DNA from: Oscillospiraceae bacterium
GTDB taxonomy: Bacteria > Bacillota > Clostridia > Oscillospirales > Acutalibacteraceae
Direction: 5' to 3'
DNA: 12,242 nt
NCBI GenBank assembly: GCA_021640185.1
Contig: JAJXDX010000027.1
Coordinates: forward strand, 1-12,242
The position numbers and the translations under genes were made by a program. Under the pieces are notes generated by a model that was given only the letters and a program-made list of their open reading frames with translations, was not told the origin of the DNA and ran no database searches. Below are positions 1 through 9,302 of this stretch, one piece after another (the first letter of the stretch is position 1; every line of letters begins with the position of its first letter).

Positions 1-8
1 GATGAGGG

Positions 9-1667
9 ATGAACAAAGCGGAGGCCGAACGGATCATCGCCACGTACATCGGCCCGATCTACGGGTTCGCGCTCCGGCATTGCCGCGACCGCACCGATGC
101 GCAGGATCTGTCGCAGGAGATCGCGGTCAAGGCTTTTCGCGCCCTGCTTTTCAAGGACGATATCGACGACGTGCGCAGGTACATCCGGACTGTGGCGCAC
201 AACACGCTGCACGACTATTACCGTGACATGGCCAAAACGGCGGTGTGCGTGCCGATCGACGAGATCGCCTGCCGCCTGCCTGCCGCGCCGGATCCGGCGG
301 ATGACGCGGAGGAGCGGGCGACCGTTTTCCGCCTGCGGGCGGCGATCGCCCATCTGTCCAAAACGCAGCGGCAGATCGTGATCGCCTACTATTTCCGCGG
401 ACGCAGGCAGGCAGATATCGCCGCCGAGCTGGGGATCTCTCCGGGGACGGTCAAATGGCATCTGTTCGAGGCCAAAAAAGAGCTGAAAAGGAGCGTCGTC
501 ATGGAACGAGGATACGGGAGAGCATCGTTCGATCCGATCCGGTTGACCCGGATCGGGCAAAACGGTTCGGTCGGGACGATGGGCGGCAATGCGAACTTTT
601 TGCGCAGCGCGCTGGCGCAGAACATCGTCTATGCGGCGAGGAACGGCTACCGTCCGATCGGCGAGATCGCCGACGAGCTGGGCGTATCCCCCGTATATGT
701 GGAGAGCGAAGCGGCGTTTTTGGCGGAATACGGCTTTCTTTCGGCCAAGGGCAGCAAGGTGATCGCCGAGGTGCTGATCGACGAGCCGGATGAGCAGATC
801 GTTCGGCTGCATGACGAGATGTACGGTCGGGCCGCGGAGCTGATGGCCGAAGATCTGTTCACCGCGATCGGCGCGGCGATCGGGGACGGGCGGATCCTTG
901 GCGGGCGTTTCGGCACGTTTGGCCAGGCGGAGGATCCGCCGCAGGACGGAAACTTCTTGCTGTGGGCGCTGATCCTGTTCGCCGCCGCGAACGGCGGCGG
1001 GGAGCTGTTTAAGGAGAGCGTGCCGTTTGTTCGTGCAGCGACCTATCGGCCGGACGGCGGGCATAACATCTGTACGGTCGCCGTGTTCGCCCCTGCCGCG
1101 CCGCAGCCGCGCTATGCCGACAGCATGAAAGCGTTCTGCGGCTGCTGCGAGAGCCGCTGCGGCCGGCTGACGCTGTGGCAGTGCGACAGCGAGTGGTCCA
1201 CAAAGCGCATCGATGAGCGCTTTGCGGCGAACACGACGCACGACCTGACGCTGCTTGCGCGCTTTTTGGATGGTGCCGAGCTGTCCGATGCCGAATACGC
1301 CGCGCTGGCCGAGCAGGGCTATCTAGCTGTGCACGAGAAGGACGGCGCGGTCAAGGCCGTGCCGCACGCTGTCATCCTTCCCGATCCGGCGGTGACTGCC
1401 AAGCTGCTTGCCGCTGGCGGCAGGGTCAAGCGGGCGCACTGGGACGAGCTGTGCCGGCTGAAGGCTGCCTATGCCGAGGCCGTCTTGGCCAAGACGCCGC
1501 CGCATCTGCACACGGCGCGGCGCTACGGCCTGCAGCACATCTTCTTTGCCGATCCGTGGCTGATCCTGCATATCCTGAAACGGTTGACGGAGAGCGGGAG
1601 GTTGCGCCTGCCGACGGCGGCGCAGAAAAAGATGCTGACCACCGTGATCGCAGCGGATGAAGGATAA
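9..1667 (+). CDS. ECF-like RNA polymerase sigma factor with a long C-terminal extension
   Basis: Predicted to direct RNA polymerase to an unknown regulon. Residues about 8-78 look like sigma-70 region 2 (DAQDLSQEI at 30-38, then an aromatic/basic stretch). Residues about 108-163 look like region 4, with the helix-turn-helix RQADIAAELGISPGTVKWHL near 133-152. A normal ECF factor ends there at 160-200 residues, but this one continues to 552. The tail opens with a second predicted helix-turn-helix or winged helix (about 205-255, NIVYAARNGYRPIGEIADEL) and has a cysteine cluster (C377, C379, C380, C384, C392). I infer that the tail senses a signal or controls the sigma domain in cis, since no anti-sigma gene is visible nearby. 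The GAGG at 4-7 sits almost against the ATG, which is unusually tight, so the start may be coupled to a gene outside the window or lie slightly elsewhere. The sigma call is firm; the tail's function is unknown. Confidence 0.85.
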   Translation: MNKAEAERIIATYIGPIYGFALRHCRDRTDAQDLSQEIAVKAFRALLFKDDIDDVRRYIRTVAHNTLHDYYRDMAKTAVCVPIDEIACRLPAAPDPADDAEERATVFRLRAAIAHLSKTQRQIVIAYYFRGRRQADIAAELGISPGTVKWHLFEAKKELKRSVVMERGYGRASFDPIRLTRIGQNGSVGTMGGNANFLRSALAQNIVYAARNGYRPIGEIADELGVSPVYVESEAAFLAEYGFLSAKGSKVIAEVLIDEPDEQIVRLHDEMYGRAAELMAEDLFTAIGAAIGDGRILGGRFGTFGQAEDPPQDGNFLLWALILFAAANGGGELFKESVPFVRAATYRPDGGHNICTVAVFAPAAPQPRYADSMKAFCGCCESRCGRLTLWQCDSEWSTKRIDERFAANTTHDLTLLARFLDGAELSDAEYAALAEQGYLAVHEKDGAVKAVPHAVILPDPAVTAKLLAAGGRVKRAHWDELCRLKAAYAEAVLAKTPPHLHTARRYGLQHIFFADPWLILHILKRLTESGRLRLPTAAQKKMLTTVIAADEG

Positions 1668-1675
1668 CGGATAAC

Positions 1676-1720
1676 GAACGCCCGCCCTCTGCCGAGCATT
1701 TCGGCAGGGGGCGGGCGTTC
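1676..1720. terminator. Strong hairpin between convergent sigma factor and yhaM
   Basis: An inverted repeat with 20-base arms (1676-1695 and 1701-1720), one G-T wobble and a 5-base loop (GCATT) lies nine bases after the sigma-factor stop and six bases before the yhaM stop. Neither side has a proper T-run, so it is not a classical intrinsic terminator. Its position between converging genes suggests a bidirectional 3'-end structure that blocks or stabilises both transcripts. Confidence 0.65.
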
Positions 1721-1726
1721 GTTCGC

Positions 1727-2716
1727 TCAGTCCTCGGGCGGCTGATCCGTCATCTCGGCCAGCGGCGCATGGTGATAGATGCGCTTATCCAGCGAGAAGA
1801 TGCGGCCGCTGAACGTCCCGACGGGGATGTCCGGCAGCGCCTCGGCATAGATCTCCATGCGGCTGTCGATCAGGTCGATGTAGCTGAGCAGCTCCGCCTC
1901 CGCGCACAGCGGACGCACCGCCGCACCGTGCTCCGGCTCGCCGTGGTGGGACAGGATCATGTGCTGCAAAAGCAGCGATTTTTCCTCCGGCACCGCCAGC
2001 TCCCGCGCGACCTGTGCCGCCTCCTGCGCGCCCATGACCAGATGGCCGATCAGCTGCCCCGGCAGCGAGTATTCCGTCACCAGTCCCAGCGCGGAAAACG
2101 CGAATTCCCGCTCCTTGGCGATGTCGTGCAGCAGCGTGCCGGTCAGCAGCAGGCTGCGGTCGATCACCCCGGCGTACAGCCCCGCGAGCATATCCGCCAC
2201 GCGCAGCATATTCGCGGTGTGCATCAGCAGCCCGGACAAAAAGCCGTGGTGCACGCTTTTGGCTGCCGGGATCCGGGCGAAGGCCTCCCCGTGCCGGTCG
2301 AGCATCGTTTCCGCCACGCGGCGCAGGTCGCTGTCCTCGATCGTGGCGATCAGCGCGCGCACCTGTGCCAGCGTTTCTGCCGCGTCGATCGGTGCGGTGG
2401 AGACCAGCGCGGTCAGATCGTAGCTGTCGTCCGGCGCTGCCGGGCGGATGCGCGACACGTTGAGCTGCGGCGTGCCCTTGAACTCGGTCACCGCGGCGCG
2501 CAGCTTGATCACGCTGCCCGCGTCCGCCGGGGAGCGGCCGAGCGCGCCGGTGTAGTCCCACACCTTGATGTCGATGCTGCCGGTGCGGTCGGCCACCGTG
2601 CCGCTGAGGAACGGCTTGCCCGCCGTCGAGGTCTTGACCACGGCGTCGCGCAGCAGGTAAAATCCTTCCACCTCGTCGCCCGGCCGCATATCGCTGATGC
2701 GCTTATCGTATTGCAT
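1727..2716 (-). CDS. yhaM: YhaM-family 3'-5' exoribonuclease (OB-fold plus HD domain)
   Basis: Likely cytoplasmic metal-dependent nuclease that trims RNA, or single-stranded DNA, from the 3' end, as known for Bacillus YhaM. The 329-residue protein has the family layout: an N-terminal OB-fold nucleic-acid-binding domain (about 10-95, including GSIDIKVWDYTG) and a C-terminal HD phosphohydrolase domain (about 155-295). Visible metal-ligand candidates are H166, the HD pair H197-D198 (LLHDIAKE), H225, H257-H258 (ILSHHG) and D281. The length matches the family. I chose the ATG at 2716 over an in-frame upstream start at 2752 because AAGGAGA sits seven bases before it and because the predicted transcript starts near 2751. 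It diverges from the SNF2 gene and has its own near-consensus promoter. The family call is firm; the substrate is inferred. Confidence 0.9.
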   Translation of the reverse strand: MQYDKRISDMRPGDEVEGFYLLRDAVVKTSTAGKPFLSGTVADRTGSIDIKVWDYTGALGRSPADAGSVIKLRAAVTEFKGTPQLNVSRIRPAAPDDSYDLTALVSTAPIDAAETLAQVRALIATIEDSDLRRVAETMLDRHGEAFARIPAAKSVHHGFLSGLLMHTANMLRVADMLAGLYAGVIDRSLLLTGTLLHDIAKEREFAFSALGLVTEYSLPGQLIGHLVMGAQEAAQVARELAVPEEKSLLLQHMILSHHGEPEHGAAVRPLCAEAELLSYIDLIDSRMEIYAEALPDIPVGTFSGRIFSLDKRIYHHAPLAEMTDQPPED

Positions 2717-2757
2717 GGTTCTTTCTCCTTGTCTGTCGATGGGGTCGTTCACCGTTT

Positions 2758-2786
2758 ATTGTATCCCGGATACGGACGGATGTCAA
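2758..2786 (-). promoter_or_regulatory. Vegetative (SigA-type) promoter of yhaM
   Basis: On the minus strand, TTGACA (complement of 2781-2786) is followed after exactly 17 bases by TACAAT (complement of 2758-2763). The -35 is a perfect consensus and the -10 has one mismatch. The predicted start near 2751 leaves a leader of about 35 bases before the yhaM ATG at 2716, with the AAGGAGA ribosome site inside it. Confidence 0.8.
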
Positions 2787-2812
2787 CCGCGGATCTTTTC
2801 TGCCTTTTTCTC

Positions 2813-2841
2813 TTGCGCCGGACGGCGGATCGTGGTATGAT
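2813..2841 (+). promoter_or_regulatory. Extended -10 promoter of the SNF2 gene
   Basis: TTGCGC (2813-2818), a 17-base spacer and TATGAT (2836-2841), preceded by TG to make an extended -10 (TGGTATGAT). The predicted start is near 2848, about 45 bases before the coding start. The block GTGGTATGATCAAAG (2832-2846) recurs exactly at the tldD promoter (9337-9351). It lies back to back with the yhaM promoter, the two -35 boxes being 26 bases apart. Confidence 0.65.
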
Positions 2842-2894
2842 CAAAGAATACCGCTATTGCGTACCATGAAGAAAACGGCGAAGGAGGGGACGGC

Positions 2895-5800
2895 ATGGGC
2901 TTTTTTCCGCTGAAGAAGATCGCGGCGCTGGCGGCCGGGCAGCCGGTGTATCTGCGCGGCGTGCGCGCCTACAACGCCGGGCACGTGCTGGCGTTCACCG
3001 AGGGCAAAAACGCTTTTTATCCCGACTATGTGACCGCGGACGTGGCCGACGGGGACGGCACGCTGCACGTCGAGGTCGGCTTTGATGCCGCGGGCGAGGC
3101 GGAGTATCTGGAATGCGCCTGCGGTCACGCGCGCGAAGGGCGCGCCTGTGCGCACATCGTGGCGGTGCTGGTGGCGAAATACTACCGCGACATGGTGGAG
3201 AGCCTGCCGACGGCGGCGCAGCTGATGCGCCGCACGCCGCCGACCGATCCCGCCGCGCAGCGGCTGATCGACAGCTACATGACCGCGGCGGCGCAGGCGG
3301 ATGCGGCCGTGCCGGCGGACGAGTGTGCGCAGCCGGGCACGGTCACGCTGCTGCCGACGCTGTCGCTGTCCCCCGGCGATACGCGCGTCACCTTCACGAT
3401 CGGTGCGGGGCGGCGCTATACGCTCAAGCGGCTGGCGCGTTTCGTGCAGGATATGGCCGCCGGTGTGACGGCCGAATACGGGCGGCAGTTGTGCCTGACG
3501 CACCGGGAGGAGGCGTTCGCCCCGGAGGGGCTGCCGCTTTTGCGGTTTTTGCTGGACGAATACGACATCGGCTCTGCCCGGCACGGACAGCCGAACGAGC
3601 TGTGCCTGTCCCCGGCAGGGCTGGACCGCTTTTTTGCCGCCGCCGAGCAGGCGCAGGGGCTGTGCCCGGTGACGGTGCGCTCGCCGCTCGGGGAGCAGCG
3701 TGTCCGTTTGGTGCAGGGCGACCCGGTGCTGTCGGTGACGGTGGAGCGGGACGGGGAAGGGGCGCACCTGTTCCCGGAGGATCTGGCATCCGCCGAGGGG
3801 CAGCGCGCGCTGTATGTGCTGCACCGCGGCACGCTGTACCGCACGGGGGCGGAGTACCGCCGCCGCATGGCGGACTGGACGCGCACGATGCGCGCCGCCG
3901 GGCACGGGCTGTTCATCGCCGCGGCGCAGCTGCCGGCGTTCTGCACCGGGGTGCTGCCCGCGGTGCGCCCGTTCATCCAAATGGATGGCGACACCGAGGT
4001 GCTGACGAAGCACACGCCGCGCCGCCTGACGGCGGAGGTGATCTTGGACGCGCCGGAGCCGGACACCGTGACGGGGGAGCTGCTGTTCCGCTACCCGGAT
4101 CCGGACGGCGGAGAGGATACCGTGCTGCGCCCGTTCTCCGACGCCGGGGACGAGGACGCGCCATGGCGCGACACATTGGCGGAAACGCGCGTGCGCGCCG
4201 CCGTGCAGCGGCAGTTCACGCTGCTGCGGCCGCAGACCGGGGTGCTGGTGCTGCGCGGGGATGACGAGCAGCTGTTTTCGTTTTGCACGCGCGGGGTGGA
4301 GGAACTGCGCCGCGTGGCGACGGTGTATGCCACCGACGCGTTCGAGCGCCTGACGCCGCAGGACACGCCGTCGATCCGGATCGGCGTCAGCCTGCTGGAC
4401 GGGCTGCTGCAGATGGATCTGTCGACCGACGGGGACACGCCGCCGGATCTGACCGGGATCATCGAGGGCTATCGGCAGAAAAAGCCGTTCCACCGGCTGC
4501 CGGACGGCCGGTTCGTCCGGCTGGACGACGGCTTGCTCGGCGACATCGCGATGATGGCGGACACGCTGGGGCTGACGGAGCGGGAACTTTCCGGCGGGCA
4601 CATCAGCCTGCCGAAATACCGCGCGCTGTATCTGGAGATGCTGCTGCGCGCGCACGGCGACGCCGAGGTGCGGCGCGACGAGCATTTTGCCGGGCTGATC
4701 GAGCGTTTCGACGCGGCGGTGAACACCGCGTGGCCGCTCCCGCAGGGGCTGCAGGGCGTGCTGCGCCCGTACCAAGAGGCGGGCTACCGCTGGCTGCGCA
4801 CGTTGGAGGCGCTGGGCTTCGGCGGCATTTTGGCGGACGACATGGGGCTTGGCAAGACCGTGCAGATCATTGCGCTGCTGCAGTCGGCCAAGGAGGAGGG
4901 CACGGGCGGCGGGCGGCCGTCGCTGGTGGTGTGTCCCACCTCGCTGGTGCTGGGGTGGGAACGCGAGCTGCGGCGTTTTGCGCCGGGGCTGACGGCGATG
5001 TGTGTTACCGGCAGCGCCGCCACCCGGCAGGAGCGGCTGCGCGCCGGTGCCGGGACGGACGTGCTGATCACGTCCTACGATATGCTCAAGCGCGACGTGG
5101 AGCAGTATGCGGACATCCCGCTGCGGTACCTGATCCTGGACGAGGCGCAGTATATCAAAAACAGCGCCACGCAGAACGCGCGTGCGGCCAAGGTGCTGCA
5201 GGCGGCACAGCGCTTCGCGCTGACCGGCACGCCGGTGGAGAACCGGCTGGGCGAGCTGTGGAGCATCTTCGACTTTTTGATGCCGGGGCTGCTGTTCGGC
5301 TACAAGCGGTTCCGCGAACGGTTCGAGCTGCCGATCGTGCGGCAGAACGACGAGCGGGCGCTCGGCCAGCTGTCGCGCATGGTGTCGCCCTTCATCTTGC
5401 GCCGCCTGAAAAGCGACGTGCTGACGGAGCTGCCGCCCAAAACAGAGCGCGTGCTGCCCGCGGAGATGGGTGACGCGCAGCGCGCCGTGTATCAGGCCGC
5501 GGTGCACGAGCTGCGCCGGACACTGCTGAGCAGCCGGGACGGGCGGCTGTCCGGACAGGGGCGGATCACGGTGCTGGCCATGCTGACGCGCCTGCGGCAG
5601 ATCTGCTGCGACCCGCGCCTGTGCTGTGAGGGCTACACCGGCGACAGCGCGAAGCTGGAGGCTTGCGTGGAACTGCTGCGGGAGGCGGCGTCCGGCGGGC
5701 ATAAGGTGCTGCTGTTCTCGCAGTTCACGTCCATGCTCGATCTGCTGGCCGACCGGCTGCGCGCCGAGGGGCTGCCTTACTATATGCTGATCGGATCCAC

Positions 5801-6155
5801 CCCTGCCGCGCAGCGCGCGGCGTTGGTCGACGCGTTCAATACCGACGACACGCCGGTGTTCCTGATCTCGCTGAAGGCGGGCGGAACGGGGCTGAACCTC
5901 GTCGGTGCGGACATGGTGATCCACTACGATCCGTGGTGGAACCTTGCCGCGCAGAACCAGGCGACCGATCGCGCCTACCGCATCGGGCAGCGCAGCCCCG
6001 TGCAGGTGGTGCGCCTGATCGCCCGCGATACGCTGGAGGAGCGGATCGTGCAGATGCAGGAGGACAAGTGGCAGCTGGCCCGTTCCGTCGTCGAGGGCGA
6101 ACGGGTGGATCTGGCCGCCATGTCCGCCGAGGAGCTGTTGGCCCTGCTGAGATAA
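2895..6155 (+). CDS. SWIM zinc-finger SNF2/Rad54-family DNA-dependent ATPase
   Basis: A 1086-residue superfamily 2 ATPase of the bacterial SNF2 type, expected to translocate on double-stranded DNA and displace or remodel bound proteins; its cellular target in Firmicutes is not established. The N-terminus has a SWIM zinc finger (C74-x-C76 ... C85-x-H87), followed by a long SNF2-associated region (roughly 150-600). The motor comes last. Visible motifs are Walker A DDMGLGKT (648-655, K654), VVCPTSLVLGWERE, LITSYDML, DEAQ (749-752), LTGTP (776-780), GGTGLN (996-1001) and TDRAYRIGQ (1024-1032), so all core motifs look intact. The ATG at 2895 is supported by AAGGAGG at 2881-2887 with seven bases of spacing. 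It has its own promoter and a strong terminator, so it is probably monocistronic. The family call is very firm. Confidence 0.93.
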   Translation: MGFFPLKKIAALAAGQPVYLRGVRAYNAGHVLAFTEGKNAFYPDYVTADVADGDGTLHVEVGFDAAGEAEYLECACGHAREGRACAHIVAVLVAKYYRDMVESLPTAAQLMRRTPPTDPAAQRLIDSYMTAAAQADAAVPADECAQPGTVTLLPTLSLSPGDTRVTFTIGAGRRYTLKRLARFVQDMAAGVTAEYGRQLCLTHREEAFAPEGLPLLRFLLDEYDIGSARHGQPNELCLSPAGLDRFFAAAEQAQGLCPVTVRSPLGEQRVRLVQGDPVLSVTVERDGEGAHLFPEDLASAEGQRALYVLHRGTLYRTGAEYRRRMADWTRTMRAAGHGLFIAAAQLPAFCTGVLPAVRPFIQMDGDTEVLTKHTPRRLTAEVILDAPEPDTVTGELLFRYPDPDGGEDTVLRPFSDAGDEDAPWRDTLAETRVRAAVQRQFTLLRPQTGVLVLRGDDEQLFSFCTRGVEELRRVATVYATDAFERLTPQDTPSIRIGVSLLDGLLQMDLSTDGDTPPDLTGIIEGYRQKKPFHRLPDGRFVRLDDGLLGDIAMMADTLGLTERELSGGHISLPKYRALYLEMLLRAHGDAEVRRDEHFAGLIERFDAAVNTAWPLPQGLQGVLRPYQEAGYRWLRTLEALGFGGILADDMGLGKTVQIIALLQSAKEEGTGGGRPSLVVCPTSLVLGWERELRRFAPGLTAMCVTGSAATRQERLRAGAGTDVLITSYDMLKRDVEQYADIPLRYLILDEAQYIKNSATQNARAAKVLQAAQRFALTGTPVENRLGELWSIFDFLMPGLLFGYKRFRERFELPIVRQNDERALGQLSRMVSPFILRRLKSDVLTELPPKTERVLPAEMGDAQRAVYQAAVHELRRTLLSSRDGRLSGQGRITVLAMLTRLRQICCDPRLCCEGYTGDSAKLEACVELLREAASGGHKVLLFSQFTSMLDLLADRLRAEGLPYYMLIGSTPAAQRAALVDAFNTDDTPVFLISLKAGGTGLNLVGADMVIHYDPWWNLAAQNQATDRAYRIGQRSPVQVVRLIARDTLEERIVQMQEDKWQLARSVVEGERVDLAAMSAEELLALLR

Positions 6156-6157
6156 CA

Positions 6158-6200
6158 AAAAATATCCGCCTGCCGCGTTATGCGGCAGGCGGATATTTTT
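6158..6200. terminator. Bidirectional intrinsic terminator between the SNF2 gene and glnN
   Basis: A perfect 19-bp stem (6158-6176 with 6182-6200) and a 5-base loop (GTTAT). The arms end in A-run/T-run sequence, so each strand reads a GC-rich hairpin followed by T residues. It starts two bases after the SNF2 stop (6155) and ends seven bases before the glnN stop (6208), and serves both converging genes. Confidence 0.92.
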
Positions 6201-6207
6201 GCTTGGT

Positions 6208-8304
<2,097 letters not shown>

Positions 8305-8340
8305 TTTCCTCGCTCCTTTTCTGCTGCGCACGGATGAACG

Positions 8341-8382
8341 AAAAAAGGACAAGGACGCCGCGTCTGCGGGCGTCCTTGTCCT
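8341..8382 (-). terminator. Terminator-like hairpin at the extreme 5' end of the glnN leader
   Basis: Read on the minus strand, arms 8382-8369 and 8359-8346 form a perfect 14-bp GC-rich stem. A smaller GC pair with an AGAC loop can form inside it, and a run of T (complement of the A-run at 8341-8346) follows at once. This is the form of an intrinsic terminator, yet it lies downstream of the predicted glnN start point (about 8385) and upstream of the glnN ATG (8304). No minus-strand gene ends before it in the window. It could attenuate glnN transcription, or simply protect the mRNA 5' end. Confidence 0.75.
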
Positions 8383-8391
8383 GATGCGGGC

Positions 8392-8420
8392 ATTATAGCA
8401 CCGTGCGCGCCGATCGTCAA
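8392..8420 (-). promoter_or_regulatory. Strong vegetative promoter of glnN
   Basis: On the minus strand, TTGACG (complement of 8415-8420), a 17-base spacer and a perfect TATAAT (complement of 8392-8397), with a TGC just before the -10 giving an extended -10. The predicted start is near 8385, two to three bases before the leader hairpin. Confidence 0.88.
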
Positions 8421-8424
8421 GCCC

Positions 8425-8447
8425 CAAATTCGATCTTTTATTTTTTT
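8425..8447 (-). promoter_or_regulatory. A/T-rich UP-like element upstream of the glnN promoter
   Basis: Directly upstream of the glnN -35, the minus strand reads A-tracts (AAAAAAATAAAAGATCGAAT) in otherwise very GC-rich DNA. This is the position where RNA polymerase alpha-subunit contacts (UP elements) are found. The role is inferred from position and composition only. Confidence 0.5.
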
Positions 8448-8475
8448 GCCGACCGAAAGCACGGCCGCCGCGCAC

Positions 8476-8505
8476 GCATGATCCGCCGCCCCGCCGCCCA
8501 TACTG
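8476..8505 (+). promoter_or_regulatory. Putative SigG-type (autoregulatory) promoter of sigG
   Basis: GCATG (8476-8480), an 18-base spacer and CATACTG (8499-8505). From memory, the Bacillus SigG consensus is about GMATR, N17-18, CATWMTA; this site matches the -35 fully and six of seven -10 bases. The predicted start is near 8512, just before the ribosome site at 8520-8528. I see no convincing vegetative promoter for sigG here. The glnN gene is divergent, so read-through cannot supply sigG. Confidence 0.5.
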
Positions 8506-8531
8506 TTAGAAAACGGGCGAAGGGAAGGATC

Positions 8532-9302
8532 GTGTTGTTCAACAAGGTCGAGATCTGCGGGGTGGACACCTCGACGCTGCGGGTGCTGACGGAAGCGGAA
8601 AAAACGGCGCTGCTGCAGCGGGTGCGGCAGGGCGATCGGCAGGCACGGGAGCAGCTGGTCAGCGGCAACCTGCGGCTGGTGCTCAGCGTGATCCAGCGCT
8701 TCACCGGGCGGGGCGAGAATTTAGACGACCTATTCCAAGTGGGCTGCATCGGGCTGATCAAGGCGATCGACAATTTCGATCTGTCGCTGGGCGTGCGGTT
8801 CTCGACCTACGCCGTCCCCATGATCATCGGCGAGATCCGCCGTTATCTGCGCGACAACAATGCCATCCGGATCAGCCGCTCCGTCCGTGACGTCGCGTAC
8901 AAGGCGATGCAGGCGAAGGAGCAGCTGTCCGCCCGGCTGCACCGCGAGCCGACCGTCGAGCAGATCGCCGCGGCGATCGCGCTGCCGCGCGAGGAGGTGG
9001 TGATCGCGCTGGAGGCGATCGTGGATCCGGTATCGCTGTACGAGCCGGTGTACAACGACGGCGGCGACACGATCTATGTCATGGATCAGATCGGCGACCG
9101 CAGCGACGACCGCGACTGGCTGGACGAGATCGCGCTGAAGGAGGCGATCGGCGCGCTCAGCGACCGGGAAAAGAAGATACTGGAGCTGCGGTTCTTCCGC
9201 GGGCTGACGCAGGTGGAGGTATCGGCGGAGATCGGGATATCGCAGGCACAGGTCAGCCGGCTGGAAAAAGGCGCGCTGGGCAAGATCAAGCGGGAGCTGT
9301 AG
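8532..9302 (+). CDS. sigG: RNA polymerase sporulation sigma factor SigG
   Basis: Forespore-specific sigma factor that turns on late forespore genes (spore protection and germination) after engulfment. The 256-residue protein shows the hallmark N-terminus NKVEICGVDTSTLRVL and region 2 with LVSGNLRLVLSVIQRF, DDLFQVGCIGLIKAIDNFDL and RFSTYAVPMIIGEIRRYLRDNN. Region 3 follows, then region 4 ends in SQAQVSRLEK, so it looks complete and highly conserved. The start is non-ATG: GTG at 8532 (chosen, seven bases after AAGGG) or TTG at 8535 (five bases after AAGGA). The conserved NKVEICGV begins just after either, so any longer N-terminus is unlikely. In Bacillus sigG follows the spoIIG locus; here it stands alone beside glnN and tldD. 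The call is near certain, the exact start less so. Confidence 0.96.
   Translation: MLFNKVEICGVDTSTLRVLTEAEKTALLQRVRQGDRQAREQLVSGNLRLVLSVIQRFTGRGENLDDLFQVGCIGLIKAIDNFDLSLGVRFSTYAVPMIIGEIRRYLRDNNAIRISRSVRDVAYKAMQAKEQLSARLHREPTVEQIAAAIALPREEVVIALEAIVDPVSLYEPVYNDGGDTIYVMDQIGDRSDDRDWLDEIALKEAIGALSDREKKILELRFFRGLTQVEVSAEIGISQAQVSRLEKGALGKIKREL

Noticed and set aside
2..226. Small plus-strand frame at the left edge overlapping the sigma factor
   Set aside because: It is a frame-shifted shadow of the sigma-factor gene with an Arg/His-rich composition and no recognisable motif.
8305..8400. Glutamine riboswitch or tandem-hairpin ANTAR target in the glnN leader
   Set aside because: Only one hairpin is present and it starts almost at the predicted transcript 5' end. 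I see neither a second hairpin with the characteristic loop nor the glnA-type RNA core.
8434..8447. T-run on the plus strand as an intrinsic terminator
   Set aside because: No GC-rich hairpin precedes it on the plus strand, and no plus-strand gene ends there. It fits better as an A/T-rich element upstream of the minus-strand glnN promoter.
8305..8475. Longer N-terminus for GlnN from an upstream in-frame ATG at 8475
   Set aside because: The extension would cover the glnN promoter and leader hairpin, looks nothing like the family N-terminus, and the ATG at 8304 has a good ribosome site and gives the expected length.
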